Counted from the first letter of the stretch, positions 36,579 through 46,710 are shown. The stretch: DNA of 64,000 bases from Gammaproteobacteria bacterium (GCA_016191285.1 JACPPA010000009.1:1-64000); one strand, 5' to 3'. Numbers and translations are program-made. The notes: generated by a model not told the origin, from the letters alone.

Positions 36579-37964
36579 ATGGCCGATTTAATTGATGAAT
36601 TAACCGCAATCGTCGGTGCGAACGGGGTGCTTGTCGGCGCCGACGTTAGCGCCCGCAATATTCACGTGTGGCGGCAAGAGCCGGTGATCGCGAAAGCAAT
36701 CGTGCGACCGTCGACCACGGAAGAAGTCGCCGCCGTGTTGAAGCTCTGCAATGCACGCGGGCAAACGGTGGTGCCACATGGCGGATTGACCGGTCTGGTC
36801 CAGGGCTGCAACGGCACCGCGGCGGATGTGGTGCTCTCGCTTGAGCGACTTAACAAAATCGAAGCAGTCGACCCGGTGGGTCGCACGATGACGGTGCAAG
36901 CCGGCGTGCCGCTGCAAATTCTGCAACAAGAAGCCGAGAAGCATGGGCTGATGTTTCCGATGGATCTCGGGGCCCGCGGATCGTGTCAAATCGGCGGCAA
37001 TGTGTCGACCAATGCCGGTGGCAATCGCGTCATCCGCTTCGGCATGACGCGCGAAAATGTGTTGGGGCTCGAAGCGGTATTAGCCGATGGCACGGTGATC
37101 ACATCGCTCAACACGATGATCAAGAACAATGCCGGCTACGATCTCAAGCATCTGTTCATCGGTAGCGAAGGCACGCTCGGCGTGGTCACGCGGGTGGTGA
37201 TCCGTTTACGCGAGATGGCGCTCGGGCAACAAACGGCGTTTGCGGCGTTCGATAACTTTGGACAAGTCGCCGGTTTCCTGCGCTTTATCGATCGCGCGAT
37301 GGGTGGGGGCTTAAGTTCATTCGAAGTCATGTGGCGCGACTATTATGAACTCGTCACCACGGCGCCGGCGGACAATGTGCGTCCGGTGCCAGTCGAACAT
37401 TCGCATTTCGTGATCTGTGAGGCGCTCGGCACGGGGCACACGAACGATGCCGAACGCTTCGAGGAGGCGATGGCGGAAGCGCTGGAGCGCGAGCTAATTG
37501 TCGACGCGGCGGTTGCAAAATCCGAGAACGAACGGCGCGCGATGTGGCGGATCCGCGATTCGGTCGATCAATTTTTTCGTTTTGGTCCCGCCTTTCTGTA
37601 CGACGTAAGCCTCGCGATCAAGGACATGGAAAACTACGTGCGCGAGGTCAAACGGAGTTTGGACGCGGCGTATCCCACGCATCATTGCTTTACGTTGGGC
37701 CATATCGGCGATGGCAACATCCATTTCGCGATAGCAGTGGGGTCCGCCGAGCCGGTTCATCAGCACCGCGTCAACGACTGCGTTTATCGGCCGTTGCACG
37801 GTATCGGGGGCTCGATCTCGGCCGAGCACGGGATCGGCACTGAAAAAGTCGCGTACCTGCCGTTGAGCCGCAGCCCGGCTGAAATCACGTTGATGCAGCA
37901 GCTGAAAACGGTGCTCGATCCCAAGGGCATCTTGAATCCGGGCAAGATATTTTCGTTGCCTTAG
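36579..37964 (+). CDS. FAD-linked 2-hydroxyacid dehydrogenase (GlcD/D-LDH family)
   Basis: A 461-residue enzyme of the PCMH/VAO flavoprotein fold. FAD-binding motifs: VPHGGLTGLVQG, GSCQIGGNVSTNAGG and FIGSEGTLGVVT. The C-terminal domain carries GHIGDGNIHF and GSISAEHGIGTEKV. Relatives oxidise D-lactate, D-2-hydroxyglutarate or glycolate, passing electrons to quinone or ETF. Iron-sulfur partner subunits (GlcE/GlcF) are absent, so a single-subunit dehydrogenase is likely. It sits directly after metY. Confidence 0.9.
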   Translation: MADLIDELTAIVGANGVLVGADVSARNIHVWRQEPVIAKAIVRPSTTEEVAAVLKLCNARGQTVVPHGGLTGLVQGCNGTAADVVLSLERLNKIEAVDPVGRTMTVQAGVPLQILQQEAEKHGLMFPMDLGARGSCQIGGNVSTNAGGNRVIRFGMTRENVLGLEAVLADGTVITSLNTMIKNNAGYDLKHLFIGSEGTLGVVTRVVIRLREMALGQQTAFAAFDNFGQVAGFLRFIDRAMGGGLSSFEVMWRDYYELVTTAPADNVRPVPVEHSHFVICEALGTGHTNDAERFEEAMAEALERELIVDAAVAKSENERRAMWRIRDSVDQFFRFGPAFLYDVSLAIKDMENYVREVKRSLDAAYPTHHCFTLGHIGDGNIHFAIAVGSAEPVHQHRVNDCVYRPLHGIGGSISAEHGIGTEKVAYLPLSRSPAEITLMQQLKTVLDPKGILNPGKIFSLP

Positions 37965-38003
37965 CACGCGCGAATTCGAATTTCGATCGTCACGCGTGAC
38001 ACG

Positions 38004-39374
38004 ATGACCAGTCCCGCCCGTGCCGGCCATGTCCTCGCGCACGTCGATTTAATGATCGACTCGGCGCAGGTTTCGGTCGGCTGCGTCGATTGGAACGGAC
38101 GCCTGCGCACCAAGCAAATACATCCGGGAAAACTCGCGGCTGCGCTTCAAGACGGCGTGGCGATGACAAGTGCCATCTTTGCACCCGACACGGCCGAGCA
38201 TCCGATCGAATCCGGTCTTTTTCACAACCCGGAACACGGCTATCGCGATGCCTGGCTTAAACTCGATACGACAAGTCTGCGTCGCGATCCCCTGACCGCG
38301 AGTGGCGCTGGCACGCTCGTCTTAGGCCAGCTCGAAGGCGAGTTCGCCGCCTACTGTCCGCGCGCATTGCTGGCGCGTGAATGCACACGCCTCGCCGAGT
38401 GTGGATTCGAGGCGCTAAGCGCCTTTGAATTCGAATGTCATCTCTTGCAGGAGTCACTGACGACGCTGGCGCAAAAGCCACCTCATGCACTGGTTACATT
38501 GCCTGAACTGACGCGCATGTATTCGTTCGTCGATCAAGCCGTCGCGTGCGATTTATTCGGCGACATTCAACGCTTCGGCGCCGCGATGGCGATCCCGCTC
38601 GCGACCTTGCATGCCGAATTCACTGGCCTGCTTGAGGCGAGTCTGGCACCTGCTCCACCGATCGCGAGTGGCGACGCGGGAGTACTCTACAAGGCAATGG
38701 TCAAAGCGGTCGCGCGTCGCCATGGCGCGCTCGCGTGCTTCATGGCTCAACTCAGTAATCGACACGAGGCGGCCGGCGCGCACCTTAATCTGTCGTTACT
38801 CGAACGTGGATCGGCGATGCCAGCGTTTTATTCAGAGGATAGCCCGGATCGACTCACACCGACCCTGCGGCATTTCGTTGCTGGCCTGCAAACGTTTTCG
38901 CCAGAACTGATAATTCTGTACTTACCGACCATCAACTCCTTCAAACGGCTGGGCGTGCATTCGCTGGCGCCACGGACCAACACCTGGGGCATCGATAACA
39001 AGACCGTGGCCTACCGCGTGGTCAACACGCGGCGTGAACTGACGCGTATCGAAATTCGGATCCCGGGCGCAGATGTTAACCCGTACCTGGCGTTGGCCGC
39101 GGCGCTCGCCGCCGGCCGTCGCGGACTCGAGCTAAAGCTCGAACCCAGCCCGCACGTCATGGGCAATGCATGGCGCGAGGAGTTGCTGCTCAGTGTGCCG
39201 CTCCCGCGGGATTTTTCGGCGGCACTAGCGGCGTGGCGTCGCTCGTCATTTGCGCGCATCACGTTTGGGGCGGCCTTTGTGGACGCGTTTGCGCAGAGTC
39301 GCGAGTGGCAACTGGAGCGCTTCGCGCATGCCGTTACCGATTGGGAAGTGCGACAATTCGCCGAGTGCGTATGA
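38004..39374 (+). CDS. glutamine synthetase-like gamma-glutamyl ligase
   Basis: A 456-residue GlnA-family protein. Conserved elements: acidic ligands in AFEFECHL, GAHLNLSL, the ATP/substrate loop NSFKRLGVHSLAPRTNTWG, and RIEIRIPGADVNPYLALAAALAAG. The sequence departs from true glutamine synthetase at several positions (GAHLNLSL for GSGMHVHQSL; DNKTVAYR for DNRSASIR) and resembles GlnA-like enzymes joining glutamate to amines. A gamma-glutamyltransferase-family gene lies two genes on, suggesting a gamma-glutamylated intermediate. Its stop overlaps the next start (ATGA). Confidence 0.82.
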   Translation: MTSPARAGHVLAHVDLMIDSAQVSVGCVDWNGRLRTKQIHPGKLAAALQDGVAMTSAIFAPDTAEHPIESGLFHNPEHGYRDAWLKLDTTSLRRDPLTASGAGTLVLGQLEGEFAAYCPRALLARECTRLAECGFEALSAFEFECHLLQESLTTLAQKPPHALVTLPELTRMYSFVDQAVACDLFGDIQRFGAAMAIPLATLHAEFTGLLEASLAPAPPIASGDAGVLYKAMVKAVARRHGALACFMAQLSNRHEAAGAHLNLSLLERGSAMPAFYSEDSPDRLTPTLRHFVAGLQTFSPELIILYLPTINSFKRLGVHSLAPRTNTWGIDNKTVAYRVVNTRRELTRIEIRIPGADVNPYLALAAALAAGRRGLELKLEPSPHVMGNAWREELLLSVPLPRDFSAALAAWRRSSFARITFGAAFVDAFAQSREWQLERFAHAVTDWEVRQFAECV

Positions 39375-39853
39375 TGAGGTCAATTCCGCTGCCGTTCGTC
39401 GATCAGCTAACCGTCAAAGCCGAATGGCTGGATCCGAATGGCCATATGAATGTGGCGTTTTATTTACGCGCTGTCGATGACGGGAGCAATGCGTTTTTCG
39501 ATGACATCGGATTGGGTTGGGGTTACACCGAAACGGGCGTGGGATCGGTGTTCGTGACCGGCTGCAATCTCGATTTTCACCGCGAGCTTTTCATCGACAA
39601 TAAGTTACGCGTGACTACCTGGCTCATCGACTGGAGCCCCAAACTTTTGCACACCTACTCCGAGCTTTTCAATCACGAGGAGAATTACGTCGCGGCTACT
39701 TGCGAGACCTTGTATATGCACATCGCATTCGCCACGCGGCGGAGCGCGGAAATGCCGCTGACCGCGCAAACGCGTCTGGCTGAAATCCACGCCGCACACC
39801 TGCAACGCGCGCCGTCTGTGACGCTCAATCGCCCGCTTAAAATTCGACGATGA
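39371..39853 (+). CDS. hotdog-fold thioesterase
   Basis: A 160-residue 4HBT/FcbC-type thioesterase. The active-site region is EWLDPNGHMNVAFYL, with Asp and His at the family positions. The start ATG at 39371 overlaps the preceding stop, and its own stop overlaps the next gene (ATGA at 39850-39853), so three genes appear translationally coupled. It should hydrolyse an acyl-CoA; carnitine-pathway thioesterases share this general look. The exact substrate is unknown. Confidence 0.85.
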   Translation: MMRSIPLPFVDQLTVKAEWLDPNGHMNVAFYLRAVDDGSNAFFDDIGLGWGYTETGVGSVFVTGCNLDFHRELFIDNKLRVTTWLIDWSPKLLHTYSELFNHEENYVAATCETLYMHIAFATRRSAEMPLTAQTRLAEIHAAHLQRAPSVTLNRPLKIRR

Positions 39854-41529
39854 TCAGCGACCTCGCCGCGCTCTCCACCCCAGCGCGCGTCCCGGTCGTG
39901 GCGCGGAACGGCATGGTGGCGACCAGCCAGCCGCTCGCGACGCAAGCGGGGATCGCGGCCTTGCGCGGGGGCGGTAGTGCAGTCGACGCCGCGATCACCG
40001 CCAACGCCGTGCTCGCCGTGACGGAACCGCACATGTGTGGCCCGGGTGGTGACTTGTTTGCGCTGGTCTGGGATCCCGTGGCGCGCAGCCTTGCCGGCCT
40101 GAATGCGAGCGGTCGCAGTCCTTACGGGTTGTCGCACGCCGCGCTCGTCGCCGGTTTGGGCAGCCGCCGGTCCATCCCCACGCGTGGACCGTGGACCTTG
40201 ACGACGCCGGGCGCCGTTCAGGGCTGGCACGATCTACATGCGCGCTTCGGCAAACTGCCGTGGCCGGCCCTCTTTGCACCAGCCATCGACATTGCACGTG
40301 ATGGTTTCGCACTTGGCGTGATTACCGCGGGCTGGTGGCGCCGGGCGAGCGAAGAAATTCTGCGCGAACCCGAACTTCGGCATCGTAACGTGGCATTCCA
40401 AACGGCGTTCATGCCCAATAAGGCGCCACCCGCAGCGGCTCAGCTGGTGAAAAATGCCGGGCTTGCGCGCTTGTTTGAAACGCTCGGTGAGCAAGGCGCC
40501 GTTGGTTTCTATCGCGGCGGCGTGGCCCGCGCATTACTCCGCGCTCAACAGCGCTCGGGTGGCCACCTGGCGCAAACGGATTTCGATCAGGTGTCTGCCG
40601 ATTGGGTGCCGCCGCTGACCACCGATTATCGAGGGTATCAGGTGAGCGTTTTGCCGCCCAATGGTCAGGGCTTAAGTGTGCTGCAGATGTTAAATCTGCT
40701 CGAAGGATTTCCGCTCGCCGATTATTCGCCAACCGATCCCACTTGGTGGCATCTATTTATCGAAACCAAGAAACTCGTGTTCGAGGATCGCACGCGCTAC
40801 TACGCGGATCCCGCGTATGCGGCGATCCCGATTACCGCGCTCTTGGACAAAGACTACGCGCGTGCACGCGCAAGTTTGATCGATCCGCGCCGCGCGAGCA
40901 CCGACGCGACTCCCGGAAGCGTTCGAATACCGACCGGCGACACGACCTATCTGACGGTCGCCGATCGTGAAGGCATGCAGGTGTCCTTGATTCAAAGTTT
41001 GTTCAATCCTTTTGGTTCTGGCATTGTGGTGCCGGAGTATGGGTTTGCCTTGCAGTCACGCGGCGCTGGGTTCACGCTCGATCCCACCCATCCCAACGGC
41101 TACGCGCCCGCCAAACGGCCATTTCATACAATCATGCCGGGGTTTGTATGCCAGCATGGCGCACCGTGGCTTAGCTTCGGCGCGGTGGGCGGCGACATGC
41201 AGCCGCAAGCTCAAGTTCAGGTGCTCGTGAATCTAATCGACTTCGGCGCCGATCTGCAGCGCGCGGGTGATCTGCCGCGAATGCGGCATGCCGGCGGCAC
41301 GCAGCCGAATGGGCTCCGCGAAGCCACACTCGGCGTCGCCCATTACGAGACGGGTTTTGCCGCGGCGACGGTCGCGGAATTAATCCGCCGCGGCCATGTC
41401 ATGGCGCCTATTCGTGATCCCTTTACCGGGTTTGTCGGTGGCTATCAGGGAATTTTGCGCGACCCTGCGAGTGGGGCTTATTGGGGGGCGAGCGAGAGTC
41501 GGCTCGACGGTTGTGCGCTCGGGTATTAG
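39850..41529 (+). CDS. gamma-glutamyltransferase-family protein, cytoplasmic
   Basis: A 559-residue Ntn-hydrolase. N-terminal [28 protein letters not shown] is the usual GGT start. The autoprocessing and catalytic Thr lies in [10 protein letters not shown] (about residue 365), where the commoner form is TTHxS, so one flanking His is replaced by Tyr. There is no signal peptide, unlike periplasmic glutathione GGTs. With the GlnA-like ligase two genes upstream, it may remove a gamma-glutamyl group in an intracellular pathway, a PuuD-like role carried out by a GGT; this is inference. Confidence 0.86.
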   Translation: MISDLAALSTPARVPVVARNGMVATSQPLATQAGIAALRGGGSAVDAAITANAVLAVTEPHMCGPGGDLFALVWDPVARSLAGLNASGRSPYGLSHAALVAGLGSRRSIPTRGPWTLTTPGAVQGWHDLHARFGKLPWPALFAPAIDIARDGFALGVITAGWWRRASEEILREPELRHRNVAFQTAFMPNKAPPAAAQLVKNAGLARLFETLGEQGAVGFYRGGVARALLRAQQRSGGHLAQTDFDQVSADWVPPLTTDYRGYQVSVLPPNGQGLSVLQMLNLLEGFPLADYSPTDPTWWHLFIETKKLVFEDRTRYYADPAYAAIPITALLDKDYARARASLIDPRRASTDATPGSVRIPTGDTTYLTVADREGMQVSLIQSLFNPFGSGIVVPEYGFALQSRGAGFTLDPTHPNGYAPAKRPFHTIMPGFVCQHGAPWLSFGAVGGDMQPQAQVQVLVNLIDFGADLQRAGDLPRMRHAGGTQPNGLREATLGVAHYETGFAAATVAELIRRGHVMAPIRDPFTGFVGGYQGILRDPASGAYWGASESRLDGCALGY

Positions 41530-41545
41530 TTCAAATGAGAAGCGC

Positions 41546-42865
41546 ATGAATAAACCCGGAAAAATCGGCTTCGTCAGTTTGGGCTGTCCTAAAGCCCTGG
41601 TCGATTCCGAGCGAATTTTGACGCAGCTAAAACTCGACGGCTACGCGCTGACCAATTCGTATGACGGGGCCGATCTCGTCGTCGTGAATACCTGCGGATT
41701 CATCGATAGCGCCAAAGCGGAATCGTTGGCGGCGATTGGCGAGGCGTTACACGCCAACGGACGCGTGATCGTCACCGGCTGTTTAGGGGCTCAGGCGGAA
41801 ACGATTCGCGAAGCCCATCCCAACGTGCTGCACATCTCGGGACCGCAACAATACGAAGCGGTGGTCGCCGCCGTTCATGAACACGTGCCGCTCACCGCCA
41901 CGCCTGACCCGCGTATCGATTTAGTGCCGGCCCAGGGCATTAAGCTCACGCCGCGGCATTACGCGTACTTGAAGATCTCCGAAGGCTGTAATCACCACTG
42001 CAGTTTCTGCATCATCCCGTCCATGCGTGGCAAATTGGTGTCGCGGCCATTGTCCGAAATCATGGGCGAAGCCGAACGGTTGGTCGCGGCGGGAGTGCGT
42101 GAACTACTCGTTATTTCGCAGGACACAAGCGCCTACGGTTCCGATCTCAAAACTCGAACCAGTTTTTGGCAGGGTCGGCCGTTACACGCAAGCTTCGCTG
42201 GATTATGCGCGGCACTCGGCGAACTTGGGGTGTGGGTTCGACTGCACTACGTCTATCCATACCCGCATGTCGACGACGTGCTGCCACTGATGGCCGACGG
42301 TAAAATTCTGCCGTATCTCGATATTCCTTTTCAGCACGGTAGTCCGCGCATTTTGAAATTGATGCGCCGGCCCGCCGCAGCCGAGAATACCCTGGAACGC
42401 ATTCGACGCTGGCGTGAAGTGTGTCCGGAACTTGTATTACGCAGCACGTTTATCGTCGGCTTCCCCGGTGAAACGGACGCGGATTTTCGAACCTTGTTGG
42501 ATTTTCTCAGCGCGGCGGAACTCGATCGCGTGGGATGCTTTCAGTATTCACCAGTGGCCGGTGCGGCGGCGAATCGATTGCCGGACCCAGTACCGGCTGC
42601 GATCATGCAAGCGCGTTACGCTGAGTTCATGATCGTGCAACAGGCGATTAGTCGACGGCGTTTGCAACGTCAAGTCGGCAGGCGGCTTTCGGTATTGATC
42701 GATCGCCTGGAAGACCAGGCAGCGGTCGGCCGCAGCTATGCGGATGCACCAGAAATCGACGGCCTGGTTTACGTCAAACCGAAGACCAGACTAGCGCCCG
42801 GCGAGCTGGTCGAGGTCACCATCGACAGTAGCGATGACTACGATCTCCACGGGCGCATTGACTAG
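41546..42865 (+). CDS. rimO: ribosomal protein S12 methylthiotransferase RimO
   Basis: A 439-residue radical-SAM methylthiotransferase. The N-terminal UPF0004 domain starts [19 protein letters not shown], with cysteines for the first cluster; the radical-SAM cluster motif is [15 protein letters not shown]; a TRAM domain closes the protein. RimO modifies Asp of ribosomal protein S12. The start at 41546 (MNKPGKIG) matches the family; an upstream extension would overlap the GGT gene. It is a housekeeping gene apart from the preceding metabolic run. Confidence 0.95.
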   Translation: MNKPGKIGFVSLGCPKALVDSERILTQLKLDGYALTNSYDGADLVVVNTCGFIDSAKAESLAAIGEALHANGRVIVTGCLGAQAETIREAHPNVLHISGPQQYEAVVAAVHEHVPLTATPDPRIDLVPAQGIKLTPRHYAYLKISEGCNHHCSFCIIPSMRGKLVSRPLSEIMGEAERLVAAGVRELLVISQDTSAYGSDLKTRTSFWQGRPLHASFAGLCAALGELGVWVRLHYVYPYPHVDDVLPLMADGKILPYLDIPFQHGSPRILKLMRRPAAAENTLERIRRWREVCPELVLRSTFIVGFPGETDADFRTLLDFLSAAELDRVGCFQYSPVAGAAANRLPDPVPAAIMQARYAEFMIVQQAISRRRLQRQVGRRLSVLIDRLEDQAAVGRSYADAPEIDGLVYVKPKTRLAPGELVEVTIDSSDDYDLHGRID

Positions 42866-43072
42866 CCCCGGCGACTGATCCCGCCGCACTCAACGGCGAA
42901 GTGGAAATATCGGCCCTCTTGAACGGCCCCCGCTTAAGATCCCAGGTCGTGGGTGAAAACACGGCGATTCGCCGCCCACCGGCATCCCAATTTCCGTGGT
43001 GCGGCAGCGCTCCGCTGGCACCTCCAGCCGCCATTGCGTAACATCAAACTGTTAAAAAGTGTGGAGACAGGC

Positions 43073-43942
43073 GTGACCAGGGTCGCATTCATCGGCTTAG
43101 GCGTCATGGGATATCCCATGGCCGGCCACCTTGCGCGCGCCGCCCACGCGGTAACCGTGTTCAATCGAACGACGAGCAAGGCTGAGCGCTGGATCGCGGA
43201 GTACCGTGGTGAAGCGGCACGGACTCCGCGTGCCGCCGCGCATGCCGCGGCGGTGGTTTTCTCCTGTGTTGGCAACGACGACGATCTGCGCGAAGTCGTC
43301 AGCGGCGCGGACGGGGCGTTCGCGGGCATGGCGCCCGGCAGTTTGTTCGTCGATCACTCGACGACCTCGGCGCGGGTGGCGCGCGAATTGGCGGTGCTGG
43401 CTGCCGAGCGCCAAATCGAGTTCATCGATGCGCCGGTGTCAGGCGGTCAGGTCGGCGCTGAAAAAGGTGTGTTGACCATCATGGCGGGCGGCAATGAAGC
43501 CGCTTATCAGCAGGCCGCGCCCTTACTCGGCGCTTACGCTAAAAGTGTGCGGCGCATCGGGCCGGTCGGCGCAGGTCAATTGACCAAAATGGTGAATCAA
43601 ATCTGTTGTGCCGGCGTCATCCAGGGCCTCGCGGAGGGACTCAATTTCGGACTGCAAGCCGGGCTCGATATGGAAGAAGTGGTGGCGGTAATTGCCAACG
43701 GCGCGGCACAATCCTGGCAGATGGATAACCGGGCACATACGATGCTTAACGGTGAATACGCTTTCGGATTCGCGGTCGACTGGATGCGTAAGGATTTAGG
43801 GATCGTGTTGGATGAAGCGCGCCGTAACGGCGCCGATCTCCCGACGACCGCGGTGATCGACCAATTCTTCGGCGAGCTGCAGCGACGGCAGCGGAACCGC
43901 TGGGACACTTCCAGTCTCATGACGCTGTTGCGGGATCGCTAG
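43073..43942 (+). CDS. 3-hydroxyisobutyrate dehydrogenase-family oxidoreductase
   Basis: About 289 residues from a GTG at 43073 with GGAG upstream; an ATG at 42953 would add 40 poorly matching residues. It has Rossmann motif FIGLGVMGYPMAGHL, substrate motif DAPVSGGQVGAEKGVLTIMAGG and catalytic Lys in GAGQLTKMVNQI. Members oxidise beta-hydroxyacids (3-hydroxyisobutyrate, tartronate semialdehyde and others) with NAD(P). Specificity cannot be set by sequence alone. It precedes the Sel1-repeat gene by one base. Confidence 0.9.
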   Translation: MTRVAFIGLGVMGYPMAGHLARAAHAVTVFNRTTSKAERWIAEYRGEAARTPRAAAHAAAVVFSCVGNDDDLREVVSGADGAFAGMAPGSLFVDHSTTSARVARELAVLAAERQIEFIDAPVSGGQVGAEKGVLTIMAGGNEAAYQQAAPLLGAYAKSVRRIGPVGAGQLTKMVNQICCAGVIQGLAEGLNFGLQAGLDMEEVVAVIANGAAQSWQMDNRAHTMLNGEYAFGFAVDWMRKDLGIVLDEARRNGADLPTTAVIDQFFGELQRRQRNRWDTSSLMTLLRDR

Positions 43943-43943
43943 T

Positions 43944-45254
43944 GTGGCGCTGGCTGCCGTCAAAATCGAGCAGGGTATGCAGAGTATCCGTGCGCTAATT
44001 GACGCGGCTGAAAGCGGCGATCCCGAAGCGCAGTTCGAACTCGGCGAACGCTTGCGTCAACGCGGCAATGTCGAGGTCGATCTCCGACAAGCCTTCGTCT
44101 GGTATCAGCGTGCCGCCACCGCGGGCCATGTCCGCGCGCAACATCGCCTCGGCATTAGCCTTCTTGAAGGTATTGGCTGCGTGTGCGATCCGGTGGCCGC
44201 ATTGCAATGGTTGGAGTCGGCCGCCGAAGATAATCATTCCGATGCGCAGGCCTTGGTTGGGTGGTGCTATCACAATGGCACCGGCACGCCGCGCGATTCC
44301 GAGCGTGCGTTCAGTTGGTATTACGCGGCGGCGGCGAGCGGCAATGCCATTGCGCAACACAATTTGGGCGAAATGTATGCGAAGGGTATGGGCGTTAAAC
44401 GCGATATCCATGCGGCGGTTCGCTACTGGGAAACCGCCGCGAATCAGGATTATCCCAAAGCCCAATTGAACCTTGGTCTGGCCTACGCGCACGGCGAAGG
44501 CGTCGAGCCTGACTACGAGATGGCGATCTATTGGTGTAAACGCGCGGCCGAAGCCGGTTACCCCAAAGCGCAGCACAATCTTGGCTTGATCTACGCAAGC
44601 GCGCCGCTGCGCTATAAAAATTTAGATGAAGCCGAACATTGGCTGCGGCTTGCCGCGGAAGCCGGCTTGCCGCATGCGCAATACGCGCTAGGGCGTTTTT
44701 TTCAACGTGGGCTGGGACCGAATCCCGATCTGTCGGTGGCGTTGGAGTGGTTACGCAAGGCGGCCGATCAAGGTCATGTTAAAGCGGTTTATCGCGTGGC
44801 GCTGGCGTTCGAATCCGGCATGGGGGTCGAACTGAATCGACCGCGCGCGATTGCCTGGCTGCGGCACGCCGCGCAGCTCGGTTACGCCAAGGCCCAATAT
44901 GAAGTCGGGCGACGAGGACTCTTCGGTCAAATTCCGGGCTTGATGAAAGAAGAAGCGGTGCAAATGTTAGAACGCGCCGCGCGCCAAGGACATATCCGTG
45001 CGCAATATGGACTTGGTGTGTGCTACGCCAACGGCGTCGGGACCGCGCGCAATACTGCTAAGTCATACGCCTGGTTATCGCTGGCGGCGGAACGCGGCTC
45101 GCCGAAGGCCAGGCACAAACTGGCGCTGTTGGAAGATCATTTGGAACCCAAGGTGTTACAAGAAGGGCGGCGCGAATTAGCCACCATTCGCGGCGCGGTG
45201 CGGATGGAAGACGATGATGAACGGGTGTTACCGGCGCGCCGCTTTCAGACTTGA
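43944..45254 (+). CDS. Sel1-repeat (TPR-like) protein
   Basis: A 436-residue protein made of about ten Sel1 repeats of roughly 36 residues (for example AQHNLGEMYAKGMGVKRD and AQLNLGLAYAHGEGVEPD). It has no signal peptide, so it is probably cytoplasmic. The GTG at 43944 is directly after the dehydrogenase stop; ATG 43977 is an alternative. Sel1 proteins act as scaffolds. The last 126 coding bases, with the 70 bases after them, recur about 1.6 kb downstream, showing that this 3' end was duplicated. Confidence 0.85.
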   Translation: MALAAVKIEQGMQSIRALIDAAESGDPEAQFELGERLRQRGNVEVDLRQAFVWYQRAATAGHVRAQHRLGISLLEGIGCVCDPVAALQWLESAAEDNHSDAQALVGWCYHNGTGTPRDSERAFSWYYAAAASGNAIAQHNLGEMYAKGMGVKRDIHAAVRYWETAANQDYPKAQLNLGLAYAHGEGVEPDYEMAIYWCKRAAEAGYPKAQHNLGLIYASAPLRYKNLDEAEHWLRLAAEAGLPHAQYALGRFFQRGLGPNPDLSVALEWLRKAADQGHVKAVYRVALAFESGMGVELNRPRAIAWLRHAAQLGYAKAQYEVGRRGLFGQIPGLMKEEAVQMLERAARQGHIRAQYGLGVCYANGVGTARNTAKSYAWLSLAAERGSPKARHKLALLEDHLEPKVLQEGRRELATIRGAVRMEDDDERVLPARRFQT

Positions 45255-45324
45255 CGCCGAGGACGCGGCGCGCAGCCCCGTCGCGAGCAAGATCAAAACC
45301 CCGCCCGTTATGCTGATGCGGCTC
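45129..45324. repeat. 196-bp direct repeat, copy 1 (Sel1 3' end plus EamA remnant)
   Basis: This segment matches 46757-46952 in direct orientation with about 8 mismatches in 196 bases by my count. It covers the end of the Sel1 gene (stop 45252-45254) and then, on the minus strand, a broken copy of the last roughly 30 codons of the EamA permease gene (remnant motif GGVLILLATGLRAA). Homology stops at 45324, just before the 45334-45413 inverted repeat. Confidence 0.9.
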
Positions 45325-45333
45325 TGGTAGCTC

Positions 45334-45413
45334 GGTGTTCAGAGCTTGCCTTTCGCCCATATCACGAGTGCACTAGGCCGCGAAGATGAAGGCAAAAGGC
45401 AAGCTCTGACACC
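45334..45413. repeat. 80-bp inverted-repeat element at the duplication breakpoint
   Basis: GGTGTTCAGAGCTTGCCTTT (45334-45353) is mirrored by AAAGGCAAGCTCTGACACC (45395-45413), differing by one extra T. The 41-base interior shows nothing else. It begins 10 bases after the duplicated EamA remnant ends and just before the 3' end of the Uma2 gene, so it marks the edge of the inserted segment. Confidence 0.75.
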
Positions 45414-45423
45414 CGTAAGTCAA

Positions 45424-45993
45424 TCAGCTCGAAGTTGGATGAACGCCCTCGAATATCTCGCTTACCGCGACGATGAGGTCGGGAAATGTTGCGCTGGTCA
45501 GCGTTTCGTCAGCGCTCAGAATAATGGGCACACCATATTGCTCGATCGCACCCAGTACGTACTGTTCGACAAACCCGTTGACGGAGACGAGCCAATACTC
45601 CGCGACTCGATAGCGTTCATACAGCGCCTTCTTTTCGCGGCGGTCGCGAGTTTCGGTTGAGGGCGAGAGGATTTCGATAACGAGATCGGGCGCGCCGACG
45701 ATAGCTTTCTCTTCGATTTTCTTCGGATCACAAACTATCAGCAGATCGGGCTGTAGAAGGTCTGAATCGGATAACTTCACATCAATCGGCGCGAGGAAAG
45801 GTCGACAGGATTTGCCGCGAAAGTGAGTTAATAGAATTCCTGCGAGATTGAGTTGAATTGTTTGATGGCGCGTAGTGGGTGCCGGTAGCATGGCATAAGC
45901 CGCCCCGTCGATAAGCTCCCATCGCGTATCGTCGGACCAGGTAAGGTAGTCCGTATACGTATAACGCTGATTCTTTTTAACGGAGATTGTCAT
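45424..45993 (-). CDS. Uma2-family (DUF820) restriction-endonuclease-like protein
   Basis: A 189-residue protein of the PD-(D/E)XK-like Uma2 family. Visible: RWELIDGAAYAM near the N-terminus, QPDLLIVCDP and APDLVIEILSPST (metal-binding acids), and YRVAEYWLV. The start at 45993 (MTISVKKNQRYTY) is preferred to a longer frame. The family is abundant in cyanobacteria and Chloroflexi and patchy elsewhere, and its function is unknown. It lies between two copies of a direct repeat with a transposase fragment, so recent arrival is likely. Its DNA seems less GC-rich than neighbours. Confidence 0.85.
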   Translation of the reverse strand: MTISVKKNQRYTYTDYLTWSDDTRWELIDGAAYAMLPAPTTRHQTIQLNLAGILLTHFRGKSCRPFLAPIDVKLSDSDLLQPDLLIVCDPKKIEEKAIVGAPDLVIEILSPSTETRDRREKKALYERYRVAEYWLVSVNGFVEQYVLGAIEQYGVPIILSADETLTSATFPDLIVAVSEIFEGVHPTSS

Positions 45994-46284
45994 AATCAAA
46001 TTTTCCGAAAAACGGAGAAGTCGTCCCGATAATCTAGGCAAACCAAAGAACGAGCATATAGGAAAGATAACCGGCCTGTTCGACGAAATCGAGCGTCGTC
46101 AACCGGAACTATCGCGGTGAACGGCGGCCGCTTAAGCTGGAATTTCACTGGACCACGGCGCCAGCGTCGCGTTGAAGGGGTTTTCTGCCGCGCAATTTCG
46201 ACCGTATTGTCTGGCCGGCGCGAGCGACAGCGCACCGGGTGTTAAGCCAGCATCGCATCCGTGCGTGAGTAAGGCGGAGTAGCG
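45994..46284. other. non-coding part of the inserted segment
   Basis: This 291-bp interval separates the Uma2 gene from the transposase fragment. No credible gene, promoter or repeat was recognised. It presumably belongs to the same imported segment and may contain decayed insertion-sequence DNA. Confidence 0.4.
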
Positions 46285-46710
46285 TCAGCCTGGTTCCTTC
46301 AGGCCCGATAGTTCCGCTGGCGGCGCAGGCGCGGCGCGCCGCTCAAGATGCTCAAGGATCTGTTTGATCACCGTCGGATCTTCGGTGCTCGCTATCACTT
46401 TCACCGCACCACCACAGTTTCCACACGTCTCGATATCAATCTTGAACACGCGCTTCAAACGTTGCGCCCCTGTCATCGAGACGTGGGCCGCAGGGGTTGG
46501 CTCGTTAGCGGTCCCAGCGCCACGCCGGCCACGGCGTGACGGGGTAATCTGCTCACGCAGCCGGTGATTCGGCGCGAACACGCCGTGGTAGCGCGTGAGG
46601 TTGACGAGTGGCGTCGGTACCAGCGCCGCCAGTTGGGCCATAAAGTCGAGCGGCTCGAACACCACGTCCGTTGCCATCCCGGTACGACGTCCGCAGGCGC
46701 TAACGGACAT
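46285..46710 (-). pseudogene. IS91-family transposase fragment, C-terminal part
   Basis: An open frame of 141 codons of which about 130 match the end of IS91/Y2 transposases: FEPLDFMAQLAALVPTPLVNL, RYHGVFAPNHRLREQI, RLKRVFKIDIETCGNCGGAVKVIA with its CxxC pair, and a closing ILEHLERR. The N-terminal catalytic part (two-Tyr HUH nuclease) is missing, so it cannot act. The upstream junction is near 46690-46710, where sequence changes to Sel1-like DNA. IS91 elements move by rolling-circle replication and can carry adjacent DNA, which could explain the Uma2 gene here. Confidence 0.85.
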
